Assembly: GCA_946800325.1 (NCBI GenBank)
Contig: OX326960.1
Location: 39,563,842 to 39,627,841 of the forward strand
Direction: 5' to 3'
From: Luzula sylvatica
Lineage: Eukaryota > Streptophyta > Magnoliopsida > Poales > Juncaceae
DNA: 64,000 nt
Below the pieces are notes generated by a model, which saw nothing but the letters and a program-made list of their open reading frames with translations, did no database searches and was not told the origin of the DNA. Every line of letters begins with the position of its first letter. The first letter of the stretch is position 1. The translations under genes and the position numbers were made by a program. Positions 50,810 to 60,716 of this stretch are shown piece by piece.

Positions 50810-51146
50810 TGTAAGGATTCGACCTCGAATCCTTACTCAAACAACCTCGAAATTGAAGGAATTAGATAAAAGATACAAATTCAATCAACGAATTCGAATT
50901 CGACTCGTTCGATTAAACCTTACTAGATCGAGTAAATCCTCTCTCTAGTTCTTACACAAAACGTTATTACAAAACATCAAGATTATATATCTAATTCTCT
51001 CTCCTCTCCCTATTTATAATACCACAAAACAGTAAAGGAAAATACTAGCTACACCCGGTGCACCAAGCATGTCGTGAACCGAAAGATAATTTTCAAATAA
51101 ATCCCTATATTATTCTTAATAACCCATATAACCTCGGGACATGACA
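50810..51146 (-). repeat. 5' LTR of the non-autonomous retrotransposon
   Basis: 337 bp, nearly identical to 48366-48702. The minus-sense TATAAATA box is at 51011-51018, in position to start transcription toward lower coordinates. Confidence 0.95.
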
Positions 51147-51151
51147 TAATT

Positions 51152-51497
51152 AAATGAAATCCCTCTTTCAGACCTCAGTTCAAACATGTAAGCGAGGTAG
51201 ACGAGCTTTCTCTTTGTCCTACATTCGAGATTTCGCTCTAATTTCTTCTCCAGAAATTAAATTTACCTAGATTAATGACGAGGAAGGCTGAAAGAGGAAT
51301 AAATTTCATTAATGACGAGCAAGAATGGTACAGCTATCAAAGTTGGGATACTTCATTAAATCGAGCGATCAAAGTTGGGAATTGGATTCTCGGATATTAA
51401 TGTTTTTTGATATAACTCAGAATTTGTTTCTCGACACATGATTTTTTGATATAATCCGAAATTTCCGTAGGTAGACGAGCTTCTATCGCCACCGGAA
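51152..51497. other. Unique sequence between retrotransposon and minisatellite
   Basis: Continues the pre-insertion locus left of 48361. No gene seen. Confidence 0.5.
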
Positions 51498-52420
51498 CTG
51501 GCGTAAATGCGGAGTTTTACCGCCAACTCTGCTGGCGTAAGAGACGGGTTTTACGCCAAATCTGCTGGCGTAAGAGACGGGTTTTACCGCCAACTCTGCT
51601 GGAGTAAATGCAGAGTTTTACCGCCAACTCTGCTGGCGTAAGAGACGGGTTTTACCGCCAACTCTGCTGGCGTAAATGCAGAGTTTTACCGCCAACTCTG
51701 CTGGCGTAAGAGACGGGTTTTACGCCAAATCAGCTGGCGTAAGAGACGGGTTTTACCGCCAACTCTGCTGACGTAAGTGCAGAGTTTTACCGCCAGCTCT
51801 GCTGGCGTAAATGCAGAGTTTTACTGCCAAATCTGCTGGCATAAGAGACGGGTTTTACGCCAAATCTGCCGGCGTAAGAGACGGGTTTTACCGCCAACTC
51901 TGCTGGCGTAAAAGCAGAGTTTTACCGCCAACTCTTTTGGCGTAAGAGACGGGTTTTATCGCCAACTCTGCTGGCGTAAGAGACGGGTTTTACCGCCAAC
52001 TCTGCTGGCATAAATGCAGAGTTTTACCGCCAACTCTGCTGGCGTAAGAAACGGATGTTACGCCAAATCTGCTCGCGTAAGAGACGGGTTTTACCGCCAA
52101 CTCAGCTGGCGTAAATGCAGAGTTTTACCGCCAACTCTGCTGGCGTAAGAGACGGGTTTTACCGTCAACTCTGCTGGCGCAAGAGACGGGTTTTACCGCC
52201 AACTCTACTGGCGTAAATTCGGAGTTTTACCGCCAACTCTGCTGGGGCAAGAGACGGGTTTTACCGCCAACTCTCCTGACATAAATTCGGAGTTTTACCG
52301 CCAACTCATCAGGCGTAAGAGACGAGTTTTACCGCCAACTCGTCTGGCGTAAGAGTTTTATTGCCAACTCGTCTGGCGAAAGAGCAGAGTTTTATCGCCA
52401 ACTCATCTAGTGTAAGAGTT
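51498..52420 (+). repeat. 34-bp minisatellite with two unit types
   Basis: About 27 tandem units of 34 bp (some 33). Every unit shares CTGGCGTAA at one end and TTTTACCGCCAACTCTG at the other, and differs in a central core. Type A has GAGACGGG, type B has ATGCAGAG (or ATTCGGAG); the two are interspersed, often alternating A-B. GGCGTAA and TTTTACCGCC are near inverse, so each unit can fold into a small hairpin. A subset of A units has TTACGCCAAATCTG instead (33 bp). The array decays at its right end (from about 52300). It is far more GC-rich than its surroundings and not protein coding. Confidence 0.93.
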
Positions 52421-53049
52421 CAAATTTTCAAATTGCCTCAGATTTTTCCAGGTTCACCAACACCAAACTGCTGCCATGACAATTTGGTCTGAGATTTCTA
52501 ATTCTTTTCTTCTCTTTTTCACTAATCCTTCCATATAAATTAGTGACTAATGCTACCAGTTCAAAGTACGAAACAGACAAGGCTCGAAATCAATGACCAA
52601 TGCAATTTGTAATTTGATCAACCAGCCTGTTTTCTCATAAGTCTCGAAGTACAAACACCAATGACGAATCGAAATCGGTGACTAATGCAATCTGTAATTT
52701 GATCAACCAGGCTATATAGGGTTCGAACTAGTGACGAAATCAGTGACGAATTGAAAGAGACGAGGAAATCAATTTGTAATTTCTCAACCGTGTCTCGGTG
52801 CAGGTGCGGCGGTACGTATTGTTATTCGATTATAAAGAGATGTGCCGCGAAGCGATCAAGAAATTCAATCCAGTGGTAAAGTCGATAAGATAGGCATGAA
52901 GTCATGAAAATAAAAGTATGGTTTTAAAATGTTTAATACAAATGATGCGAAGAAAAGGAAGAATGTTTCTTCGTTTGTTTTGTGCATTTCATTATTTAAG
53001 CATAAAATCGGACCGCCCTATAAATAAAAAAAAACTCAAGGGTCATATA
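52421..53049. other. Non-coding sequence with a short duplication
   Basis: TAATTTGATCAACCAG occurs twice (about 52611 and 52694), part of a diverged duplication of about 60 bp. No gene supported. Confidence 0.5.
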
Positions 53050-53614
53050 TGTAATGAAAGAAATACAGTTACAGATCAACTAGTAGATTGTACACATGAG
53101 GGTAGATGAACATACGTGTTCGTCGGAACGATTGGATGCATAATAAGATTATGCAAATATCACAGAAATTACATGGTCCGTCATGACGCACCACGCACAG
53201 TACAAAATTTCTAGATAAGCCAATCCGTGAGTATACCGTCATGACGCACAGTCCTGTCCGTCATGACGGACAGTGCAATAACTGTTAGATCTAATACTCG
53301 TGACTCTTGCGTCAGGACGCACCATATCGTGCGTCGTGACGCACGGTGATCCAAATTCCAGATTTTCAGTTTTGATACTCATTAATACCCATTAATTCCA
53401 GATTTTATTATAAGATCTGAAACCTTCTCTTCTCTCTCTAATCAACCATTCAGAATAAGGATTTGTTCTTGTGAGACAAGAAAAGAGAGAAAAAAAGGAG
53501 ATTGGATCTTGAGCAAGTTTGCGGGAATTTTAGGGGAATTCTCCGCAACCGAAAGACGCAAGCTCGAGGTGGATACGAGTAGAGGAATCTCAACTGAGAT
53601 TCTCTGGTGTGATC

Positions 53615-55001
53615 TGTTGGTTAATTCTAACCTAGAGGGGGGTAAATTTGGCAATCTAACTTACACTTAGTTTAGATTTAAATCTAATTTACGGTGCGGA
53701 ATAAATAATAATTTAGATGATAAAGATGATACCGTACAAACACTTTGACACAAGATGTTTGTTTACGAAGTTCGGTAGGTGGTTGCTTTGTAGCTTTAAC
53801 TCACCATTTACTCGCTTAATTGACCGACTCAATTATTTGCGAGTACCTACGTCTCCGGGAATGCCTTGTGCCTCTTTTTGGCTTTCGATTGAATTCCAAC
53901 TCAACTCGATTACAAGGATTTGCCTAGATCGATTTACACGCTTCTATCGATCTATAGCTTAGGCTCTTTACACTTTGTTGCACTAGCCTATTACACTTTT
54001 TCACTAATCGAGCTACAACGTGATCGGTCACGTGAGTGGGATACGATTAGTGGAGAATATCGAAAGTAGATCAACGATCTAAAGAGGTTTCTCAAGCTAT
54101 CAATGGATATAGAAAATCACAGCTTAGGGTTTCTCTCTTTTTAGGTTTGAAAGTTTGAAATTGAGGAAGTGGGAGAGAGAGACCCATGAAGGATTCTATT
54201 TATACTCTCTATAGAAATCCTTCAGAAAACTTGCAGTGCGTTCGAACGCATACAGTCCGTTCAGAACGCACTTGAAGTTTGCACTAGCCGTTTCAAAATA
54301 ACGTGCAAGTACATCTTGGGTCCGTTCGTAACGGACTAAATTATACATAGCATTTTGCGTTCACAGGAACAAGAGTCCGTTCAACGCACTGAAAAGTGGG
54401 TGAACGGATTCCAGGTTGTCCGTTCGAACGCACATGTGTGTTCGTTCGAACGCATACATCCCTGTGATATTTTCCGTTCACAGGAAGGATTGTCCGTTCA
54501 ATGCACTCAGAAGGTGGGTGAACGGATTCTAATTATCCGTTCGAACGGACATGATTGTTCGTTCGAATGCACACATCCCTGTGACACGTTTGGTTCTAGT
54601 CAAGCTTTAAAGTTTTGATATTTAGCAAGTCCGTTCTGAACGGATCTTGAGTTCGTTCAGAACGCACTTCCTGCTTGACTGAACTCTTTGTTATTTTGAA
54701 CATGATTTTACTTGAGTTCTACTAGGTTTGTACCTATGGTTTATTTGTGGCGTATCCCACTCACGGAAGGCTTCAACATCTTGAGTCTTGATGTATTCCA
54801 ATGGCCTTCCTTGTGTTCTTCTTTTCTTGTTTATGTTGAGACTTCATGTCCTGATTCTGGATGTAATCCAATGAAGTCTTCCTTCACAAGTCCTCCTTCA
54901 TCTTCGTATCGTACCTACGTTATCCTGCACTTTTCTGGATGTATACATTAGTACTGACAGTGTTTTGAAATAATCAAACTATCAGGAAATTTGAACCAAC
55001 A
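53615..55001. mobile_element. Solo LTR, family B, nested in A1
   Basis: A 1387-bp insert with perfect 8-bp inverted termini TGTTGGTT...AACCAACA and perfect 5-bp target duplications TGATC (53610-53614 and 55002-55006). No internal retrotransposon genes. It contains a tandem duplication at 54357-54590 and many CGTTCGAACG palindromes. The 87-codon open frame at 54355-54618 is a product of that duplication and not a convincing gene. Confidence 0.92.
54357..54590 (+). repeat. 117-bp tandem duplication in LTR B
   Basis: Two units with period 117. Each holds CGTTCACAGGAA, GGGTGAACGGATTC, a CCGTTCGAACG palindrome, TTCGTTCGAA and ACATCCCTGTGA. Confidence 0.85.
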
Positions 55002-55266
55002 TGATCAATCGAGAGCAAGGTCGAGCAAAGTCGGAGACGAACCGGAGTCATTCCGGTTTTATACGACAAAGGAGCTTCGAATTAGGTGTCGAATCGCGCG
55101 GGCATGGGACGTGCGTGTCGCCGGAATCGAAACAAGCAAACAAGCAACTAAGTGAACAACCCGTCTCCGTGATCAATTTCACGAGGTATGTTTCTATGTA
55201 TATAAGAGTTATATTCATAGGTAGTTGCATGTGGTTTAGGATTCGTACGTTCGAGTCGTCGACGTG

Positions 55267-56429
55267 TGAAGGAAATACAGTTTCGGATCAACCGTAAAAG
55301 TATACGCAAGGATAAACGAACGTACGCGTTCGTGGGCATAAATAATGTGTATATTAGATGCACATATGTATATTGGATATACATGGTTAAATTGATAAGA
55401 AACGGTTTTTATTAAGAAAACCAGAAAATTCAGTTTAAGCCGTTTTAGTAACACTAGCATAAATTTCCGTATGAAACTCCGATTTGAATGGTTCAAATTG
55501 GGTTAGATAGATAATGAGATTATCTAGAACTTTCATGTAGAAATATTTTTCATTTGAACGACGTATCAGTGTCGTTTTAATAGAATACCGAAAGGGTACG
55601 ACCGTTTGACATACAGTTAGTAAAACGTCCGTAACGTTCGCATCCGAACTTCAATTGGGCCAGGCCAAATTGGGTTGGAAAGATAATAAGATTATCTACA
55701 ACTTTCGTGATGTTCAAAGTCGGTTGGGACGATTTAATATTTTCGTTTCAACAGAATACTGAAAAGGTGTCTGCAGTTTTCTGTCTGAAAAGGTGTATAT
55801 GAGATATACATACATTTTGGCCCATCCTTATCCTATGTGATATAAATATGATGTTTCTCTCTCTCTCTCGAGACCAGATCATTCAGTCCAATCTATGGCA
55901 TTATTCAGAATATTCCAGAAATATAGAGAGACATCTTTCTAGAGAGCGAAAGAGTGCGAAGAGAGAAAATCGAGAAAAAGAGTTTTTCCCGGTGTAGAGA
56001 ATCGATCTAATCAAGCAAGTTCGCCAGTGCATCGTCTAGGCAGTTGCATCCTCGACCGACGAACTCCGACTCACGGTGGATACAAGTAGAGGAGCGACAC
56101 TTGTGGCTCTCCGATTGTGATCAAACCGAAGGAGCAAAACTGTTGGCTGTGGAAGAGTGTGGACGTGGGACGCACGAAAGACAACCGGAGGCGTGTCAAG
56201 ACGGTGGGAGACGTGTGGTATGGGACGCACGGGCTAGTCACCAACGTGACACCGGAGAAGGAAAGGATGCAAGAGATTAACCCGTCGTGCGTGATCAATT
56301 TCACGCTGGTAATCGTCTATCCTTATATTGCATCGTATCCTCGAAGTCATGGCGTGATCTTAGATTTTGGGAACCGGACTGGGCCTTCATATCCGCTGCG
56401 CGGGCCCGGGGACGGGTGAATTCCCAACA
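55267..56429 (+). mobile_element. Family A solo LTR (A2), nested in A1
   Basis: 1163 bp from TGAAGGAAATACAG to GAATTCCCAACA, with perfect target duplications ACGTG (55262-55266 and 56430-56434). The flanks on both sides are A1 sequence, so a family A element inserted into an older copy of the same family and was then reduced to a solo LTR. A GATATAAATATG box near 55850, followed by a CT tract, fits the + sense. The open frames inside are short and overlapping on both strands and are not credible genes. Confidence 0.93.
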
Positions 56430-56502
56430 ACGTGGTCCTAGGAAACGGGTCGGACCGGGCCTCACAATCCGCTCGGTAGTGACGCCGATACCCAACATGT
56501 AA

Positions 56503-56628
56503 AAAGTGCAATTGTAAATTGTAATTGATTTATGTTTTCTTGTGTGTTAGATTCATCAAACACATTATTGGTTGGGGATCTTCGCATGATTATTTCCACC
56601 ATGAGAGAGCTTGACGAAAGAGCTCAAG
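56503..56628 (+). other. Possible exon relic
   Basis: Between TGTGTTAG (possible acceptor, 56550) and a following GTTATA, one frame reads TLLVGDLRMIISTMRELDER. The last part resembles the IRELDER motif of ING-type PHD proteins. It is too short and isolated to assign; it ends at the TA tract. Confidence 0.25.
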
Positions 56629-56629
56629 G

Positions 56630-56695
<66 letters not shown>
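56629..56695. repeat. (TA)n microsatellite, left of MITE 1
   Basis: About 67 bp of uninterrupted TA that ends exactly at the MITE terminus GGGCTAGG. Confidence 0.95.
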
Positions 56696-56697
<2 letters not shown>

Positions 56698-57233
56698 GCT
56701 AGGTTCAATAGCCAACACCATTGTTTGGCCAACTCGGCCAACAACGTTTATTTCTCAAATTATATAAATGAAAATTAAATTTTAACCATATAGATGTAAT
56801 CTATATCATTTAGATATGTTGTAGAACAAATTTTGTTTCATTTGCATTTTTCTATCTAACAAAACCGATAACCTATTTTCACAACCGTCAATTTCGGTAT
56901 TTTTTTGGATTTCGATGAAAGAAAAGTCGAAACATTGTAAAAATTAATCTAAAGTCTATCTATATAATTTAAATTAAATCCAATGAAAAAAATTCGAATT
57001 TTAAAATTGATTTCATGATGAATCATGTCGTAAATATTGTCATCCGTCAATATCTTTACGTCTCGTGATGGAGATGATAAAAATATTTATTTTTCATGAA
57101 ATTAAATCTATAACATTATCAAGTGATGTATATCACATCTATGCGGTTGGATTTTTATTTTCATGTATATATTGTGAAAAATAAACGTTGTTGGCCGAGT
57201 TGGCCAAACAAGGGTGTTGGCCATTGAACCTAG

Positions 57234-57236
<3 letters not shown>
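56696..57236 (+). mobile_element. 541-bp MITE 1 in TA microsatellite
   Basis: Long terminal inverted repeats of about 55 bp: GGGCTAGGTTCAATAGCC at the left and its inverse at the right, both continuing through TTTGGCCAACTCGGCCAAC. The interior is AT-rich and non-coding. TA tracts bound both ends, so the target duplication is TA or larger but cannot be resolved. The interior matches the reverse complement of MITE 2. Confidence 0.9.

Positions 57237-57265
<29 letters not shown>
57237..57265. repeat. (TA)n between the two MITEs
   Basis: About 29 bp of TA separating the opposed MITE copies. Confidence 0.95.
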
Positions 57266-57267
<2 letters not shown>

Positions 57268-57803
57268 ATATGATCAATGGTCAACACTCTTGTTTGGCCA
57301 ACGTCGGCCAACAACACTTATTTCACTAAATCTAAATATTAAAATCGAATTTTAACCGTATAGATATGATTTATATCATTTGAGAATGTTGTAGATTTAA
57401 TTTCATGAAAAATAAAAACTTCTACCATACTTATCATAATACTTAAAAAAATTGAACGGTACGAAATAATTACAACATGAATCATCATTAAATAAATTTT
57501 GAAATTCGATTTTTTTGGTTTGGATCTATTTTAAATCATATAGATAGGCTCAAGATGAATTTTTACTAAGTTTCGAGTTTTCCTTCATGGAAATCTATAA
57601 ATTTACCGGAATGGACGGTTGTGAAAATATGTTATCGGTTTTGTTAGATACAAAAATCGAAATTGTATAAAATTTATTCTACATCATATCTAAATGATAT
57701 AAAACATATCTATACGGTTAAGATTCGATTATAATATTTAGATTTAGTGTAATAAGTGTTGTTGGCCGACGTTGGCCAAACAAGAGTGTTGGCCATTGAT
57801 CCT

Positions 57804-57806
<3 letters not shown>
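57266..57806 (-). mobile_element. 541-bp MITE 2, opposite orientation
   Basis: Termini GGATATGATCAATGG and its near inverse, continuing through TTGGCCAACGTCGGCCAAC. Reverse-complemented, its interior follows MITE 1: AACCGTATAGATATG, TATATCATTTAGATATG, CTAACAAAACCGATAAC and TTTTCACAACCGTC in the same order. It has the same length as MITE 1 but is diverged. Confidence 0.9.

Positions 57807-57838
<32 letters not shown>
57807..57838. repeat. (TA)n right of MITE 2
   Basis: About 32 bp of TA/AT following the MITE terminus. Confidence 0.93.
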
Positions 57839-57842
<4 letters not shown>

Positions 57843-58142
57843 CACATTTTCTTAATTAGAAACTATTTATTGAGTTAATTATTTCATTCTCGTTACGATT
57901 GCTAACCTTAATTATATTAACTATTGAATCTTCATCAAAGATATTGGTTTAATTTGCTGATTCAGTCTACCATTCAACATGTTTTGTTGCTTGCGCCACG
58001 AGCTTCGAGGACTCGGAATCATTCTGTCTTGGTTGGCTTGTTCGCTGATTTCGTCAAAGAAGCCAAGGTAAATAATAATTTCCATTAATATTGTGTTTAC
58101 CATGTTAGTACAGATTGATTAATAAGTATTTTTAATTTTTAG

Positions 58143-58716
58143 GTTTTGCGTCTGGCCATTCTGCGTACCACCATAGAGAATAGAGTCTCGCTGGTACAAT
58201 CATTGGTATTGCACAAGCTTTTGTGGAAAGTAACAATATAAATCTTCTGCACCCCATTGGTCAATTCGGTACAAGGCATCAAGTGAGTACTATTTGATAA
58301 TTTAATATTTCAAATATACCCCTCCAAATTGTATATTTTGTTTTTTATTTATTTTATAGGGTGGTAAAGGCCATGCGAGTGCAAGGTACGTACACACAAA
58401 ATTGTCTCCAATAACGCGATTTTTTTTCCCTAGGACGATGATATGCTTCTCGACGAAGACATCCAATCAATTGAACCTGCTTGGTACCAAAACCTAATTT
58501 CTATTTTTTTATAATTCATCTTGTTTATTGGATGTTGATTTTAATGGCTTTGAAATTGTAGGTATATGTCAATAATAACGGTAGTGTTGGTGAATGGAAG
58601 TGAAGGAATTGGTACGGGTCGAGTTGTTGTGTACCGAATTACAATCCAAGAAACAATGTTGCGACTATAAGAAAATTACTCAATAACGAACCAATGGAAC
58701 CAATGCAGCCTTGATA
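58143..58716 (+). pseudogene. DNA topoisomerase II pseudogene fragment
   Basis: Exon-like segments with retained introns encode pieces of the catalytic core of eukaryotic topoisomerase II. They include SGHSAYHH then SLAGTIIGIAQAFVESNNIN and LLHPIGQFGTRHQ (58143-58282), GGKGHASAR (58360-58385), DDDMLLD and DIQSIEPAW (from about 58434), then VLVNGSEGIGTG and LLNNEPMEPMQP (58561-58711). Defects: a TAG replaces the Gln of the family's GEQSL motif near 58174, frames shift after MLLD and after GTG, and a TGA stands where the family has Trp after MQP. Retained introns show a DNA-level duplication, not a processed copy. The ATPase domain, active-site region and C-terminal part are absent. It cannot make a functional enzyme. 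Confidence 0.88.
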
Positions 58717-58892
58717 CCCAATAAATGAATTGCCGAATCGAAGGTTGATTCAGGATTGTAAAAAAATTCTGGAAGCTTCCATGCTCGGTACCGGTGAAAT
58801 AAAACAACCATTTATCAAGGTAATTTAAATTTTCAAATTAATATCAATTATGTAATTAATAAAGTGGCTTTTAACGGTAGAGAAAGATATTT

Positions 58893-59125
58893 TGAGAGTT
58901 AGAAGGGTGTTTGTGCAAGATGCAAGAACGCATAAATTTTGAGAGTTAGAAGGGTGTATTTGTGAATATGTAAGATCTTTGAGGGTATATAGGAGAAATG
59001 CTGCAAAGAATATTAAAGAAAAATATTTTGAGTACTTCTTGAGAGATATTTGTTAATTACTATATAATTTAAATATTCTTCTTTAATATTCTTCTTTAAT
59101 TTTGAGAGTTAGAAGGGTGTACTTG
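58893..59125 (+). repeat. Three copies of GAGAGTTAGAAGGGTGT
   Basis: The word TTTTGAGAGTTAGAAGGGTGT-like sequence occurs at about 58892, 58938 and 59100, each followed by a T/G-rich stretch (TTTGTG, ATTTGTG, ACTTGT). Local duplication in otherwise featureless AT-rich DNA; 58830-59930 has no supported gene. Confidence 0.6.
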
Positions 59126-59937
59126 TAAAAAATATTTTCAAATTAATATATGTTTTCTATGTAATTAATAATGGTTTTTATGCAAAATGACAGAAAACTG
59201 TAAAACGCATAAATTTGGGTATATTTGTAAATGTGTGAATTTAAATATTTCTGAGGTTGTATAGGACAAAGTCGTTTGCTTAGAGATGATATATGTTTTA
59301 GAGAAAGAAATTATAGGAATTTAGAGGATTTTTAGATAAAAATGCAAATAGCAAAGATTAATGGGTATGTGTGTAAAGTTCACTGAGTTTTCTCAGTGTT
59401 TGTATGGGTTGGAGATAGCTCAAAGAACAGGTTTTTGAGTACTTCTTGAGAGACCGGTACAAGAACTGGTACCGGTGCCGAATGAAGGCTGGCCCGGTTG
59501 AGAAATGCAGAAGAGTCAATATTCCTTGAATTCTTGAACCATAAAAAGGAGAGAAAATTGAAATTTTTTTTAGTACTTGTTAATTAAATTACATTAATAA
59601 AACTGACAAATGCACTGTTACATGCCAACTGCCTTTCTTTTATTACTATTAGTTTCTATTTTCTATACACGCGGTTCATACACCATAATATATACTAAAT
59701 TGTTACTGTAATTTTTTTTTTGAAGAAAATTAGAGGGTTTCACTCCCTCGTCTAATGTTTTTATAAATACTTAAAATAAATATTTACATTGAGTTTTTTC
59801 CGCACCCTACTCTTTTATACACTTTATTAAATGAAAAAAACACAAGTAAAAATTGTTACTATAATTATAATCATATTTATATGAACCGGGTCTACGCTTC
59901 TGAGCTGGCACACTTCTTTCGCCGCCGGTGATAGAAG

Positions 59938-60051
59938 ATGATTTACGACGTTAACTCGCCGCTCTTCCGCTCCTTCCCCAGCCAGAAAGGAGAGGCCCCT
60001 CTGACCTCATTTTCTGCCCTCATTTTGATTTTGATTTTCTCCGATTCATGA
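59938..60051 (+). pseudogene. Isolated first-exon-like ORF (MIYDVNSPLFRSF)
   Basis: ATG at 59938 opens MIYDVNSPLFRSFPSQKGE and runs to a TGA at 60049-60051 (37 codons). The first 19 codons are GC-richer than the surroundings and look like a genuine plant coding start. The remainder is low-complexity (ILILIF) and looks like read-through of a lost splice donor after QKG. I could not find a following exon. Either a small real gene missing its remainder or a displaced exon. Confidence 0.35.
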
Positions 60052-60351
60052 TTATGTTACCAAATATAGTTTAAGCAGTTAGTCATGGATAATTTCGGTT
60101 TAGTATTAGGATATTTTTCTTTCTACACATGAAACCTCACGTATACAGTACACCCCATTTCATTTCTTGTTTCTTCTATTCATTATCTTATCCTTTTTTG
60201 TGTAATTGGTTCTATAATGGGCTGAATTGTGTTCCTATTTTCTAAGGACTACGATCTCACTGTATAACCCTATATTAAAGCAATAGACATGTGAAAATGA
60301 ATTACATGTAAGTACGAATGTACTACGGGGTTATATATGCACCCCCTAAAA

Positions 60352-60550
60352 CGTCAATTGGTTATCTTGATGAGGTGACAATAAAAATTTAAGTGGGTTA
60401 ATTAGTATTATTAATTGATTGGATTAACGATTGAATTGTCGTTTAATTGAATTGACACATCAATTAACATTTATTAATATTAATATTTAATTGAGTCAAT
60501 TAAAAATACTAATCAATTCACTTTGTCACCTCATCAAGAATATTAATTTT
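60352..60550. repeat. Short MITE-like foldback
   Basis: Terminal inverted repeats of about 50 bp: left ATCTTGATGAGGTGACAA to GGGTTAATTAGTATT (60364-60410), right AATACTAATCAATTCACT to TTGTCACCTCATCAAGAA (60507-60541). The interior is AT-rich. Exact ends and target duplication are not certain. Confidence 0.65.
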
Positions 60551-60716
60551 ATTGTTAGCTATTAACTTAATACATAATTAATATTTATTCGAATTCATAA
60601 ATTGGAATAAATATTAGTTAATATTTAATGATATGTTGTAATTATCACGTTAATTAAATGTAATAGTTAAATAATGGAAAATTCGGTGGGTACATTTTGA
60701 AGGAGAATAAACTTTT

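Larger units (their letters stand above)
48366..51146 (-). mobile_element. Complete non-autonomous LTR retrotransposon
   Basis: A 2781-bp element in minus orientation, flanked by perfect 5-bp target duplications TAATT (48361-48365 and 51147-51151). The LTRs are 48366-48702 (3' in element sense) and 50810-51146 (5'), each 337 bp with TG...CA ends. They differ at 4 positions that I counted, so the insertion is recent. A minus-strand primer-binding site TGGTATCAGAGC (50796-50807), matching the usual tRNA-iMet primer, lies 2 nt inside the 5' LTR. A purine tract TAAAGGAGGCGGTAT (48703-48717) abuts the 3' LTR. The interior has one long open frame (48738-49754) and no gag-pol, protease, integrase or reverse transcriptase. 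Transposition would need proteins from another element. Confidence 0.95.
53055..56497 (+). mobile_element. Family A solo LTR (A1), host of two nested LTRs
   Basis: Starts TGAAAGAAATACAG and ends GATACCCAACA. Flanking target duplications TGTAA at 53050-53054 and 56498-56502 are perfect. It is interrupted by LTR B (53615-55001) and LTR A2 (55267-56429). Removing them leaves about 0.88 kb in three pieces (53055-53614, 55007-55266, 56435-56497), which follow the order of the other family A copies: GGATACGAGTAGAGGA, then GTGATCAATTTCACG, then GGGCCTCACAATCCGCT. Tandem CGTCATGACG palindromes lie at 53176-53345. It is the oldest layer of the nest. Confidence 0.92.

Noticed and set aside
49996..50840. 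Several 62-124 codon frames on both strands in the retrotransposon leader
   Set aside because: Mutually overlapping on opposite strands, no motif, and positioned where an untranslated leader is expected.
51498..52420. CRISPR array
   Set aside because: Regular 34-bp units resemble repeats but there are no unique spacers of constant length, and the DNA is a plant nuclear genome; it is a minisatellite.
56551..58080. ING-type PHD gene relic spanning the MITE pair
   Set aside because: Only a short RELDER-like motif supports it; a possible continuation near 57950-58010 is too degenerate to align with confidence.
58143..58716. Functional topoisomerase II gene
   Set aside because: In-frame stops, frameshifts and missing domains.
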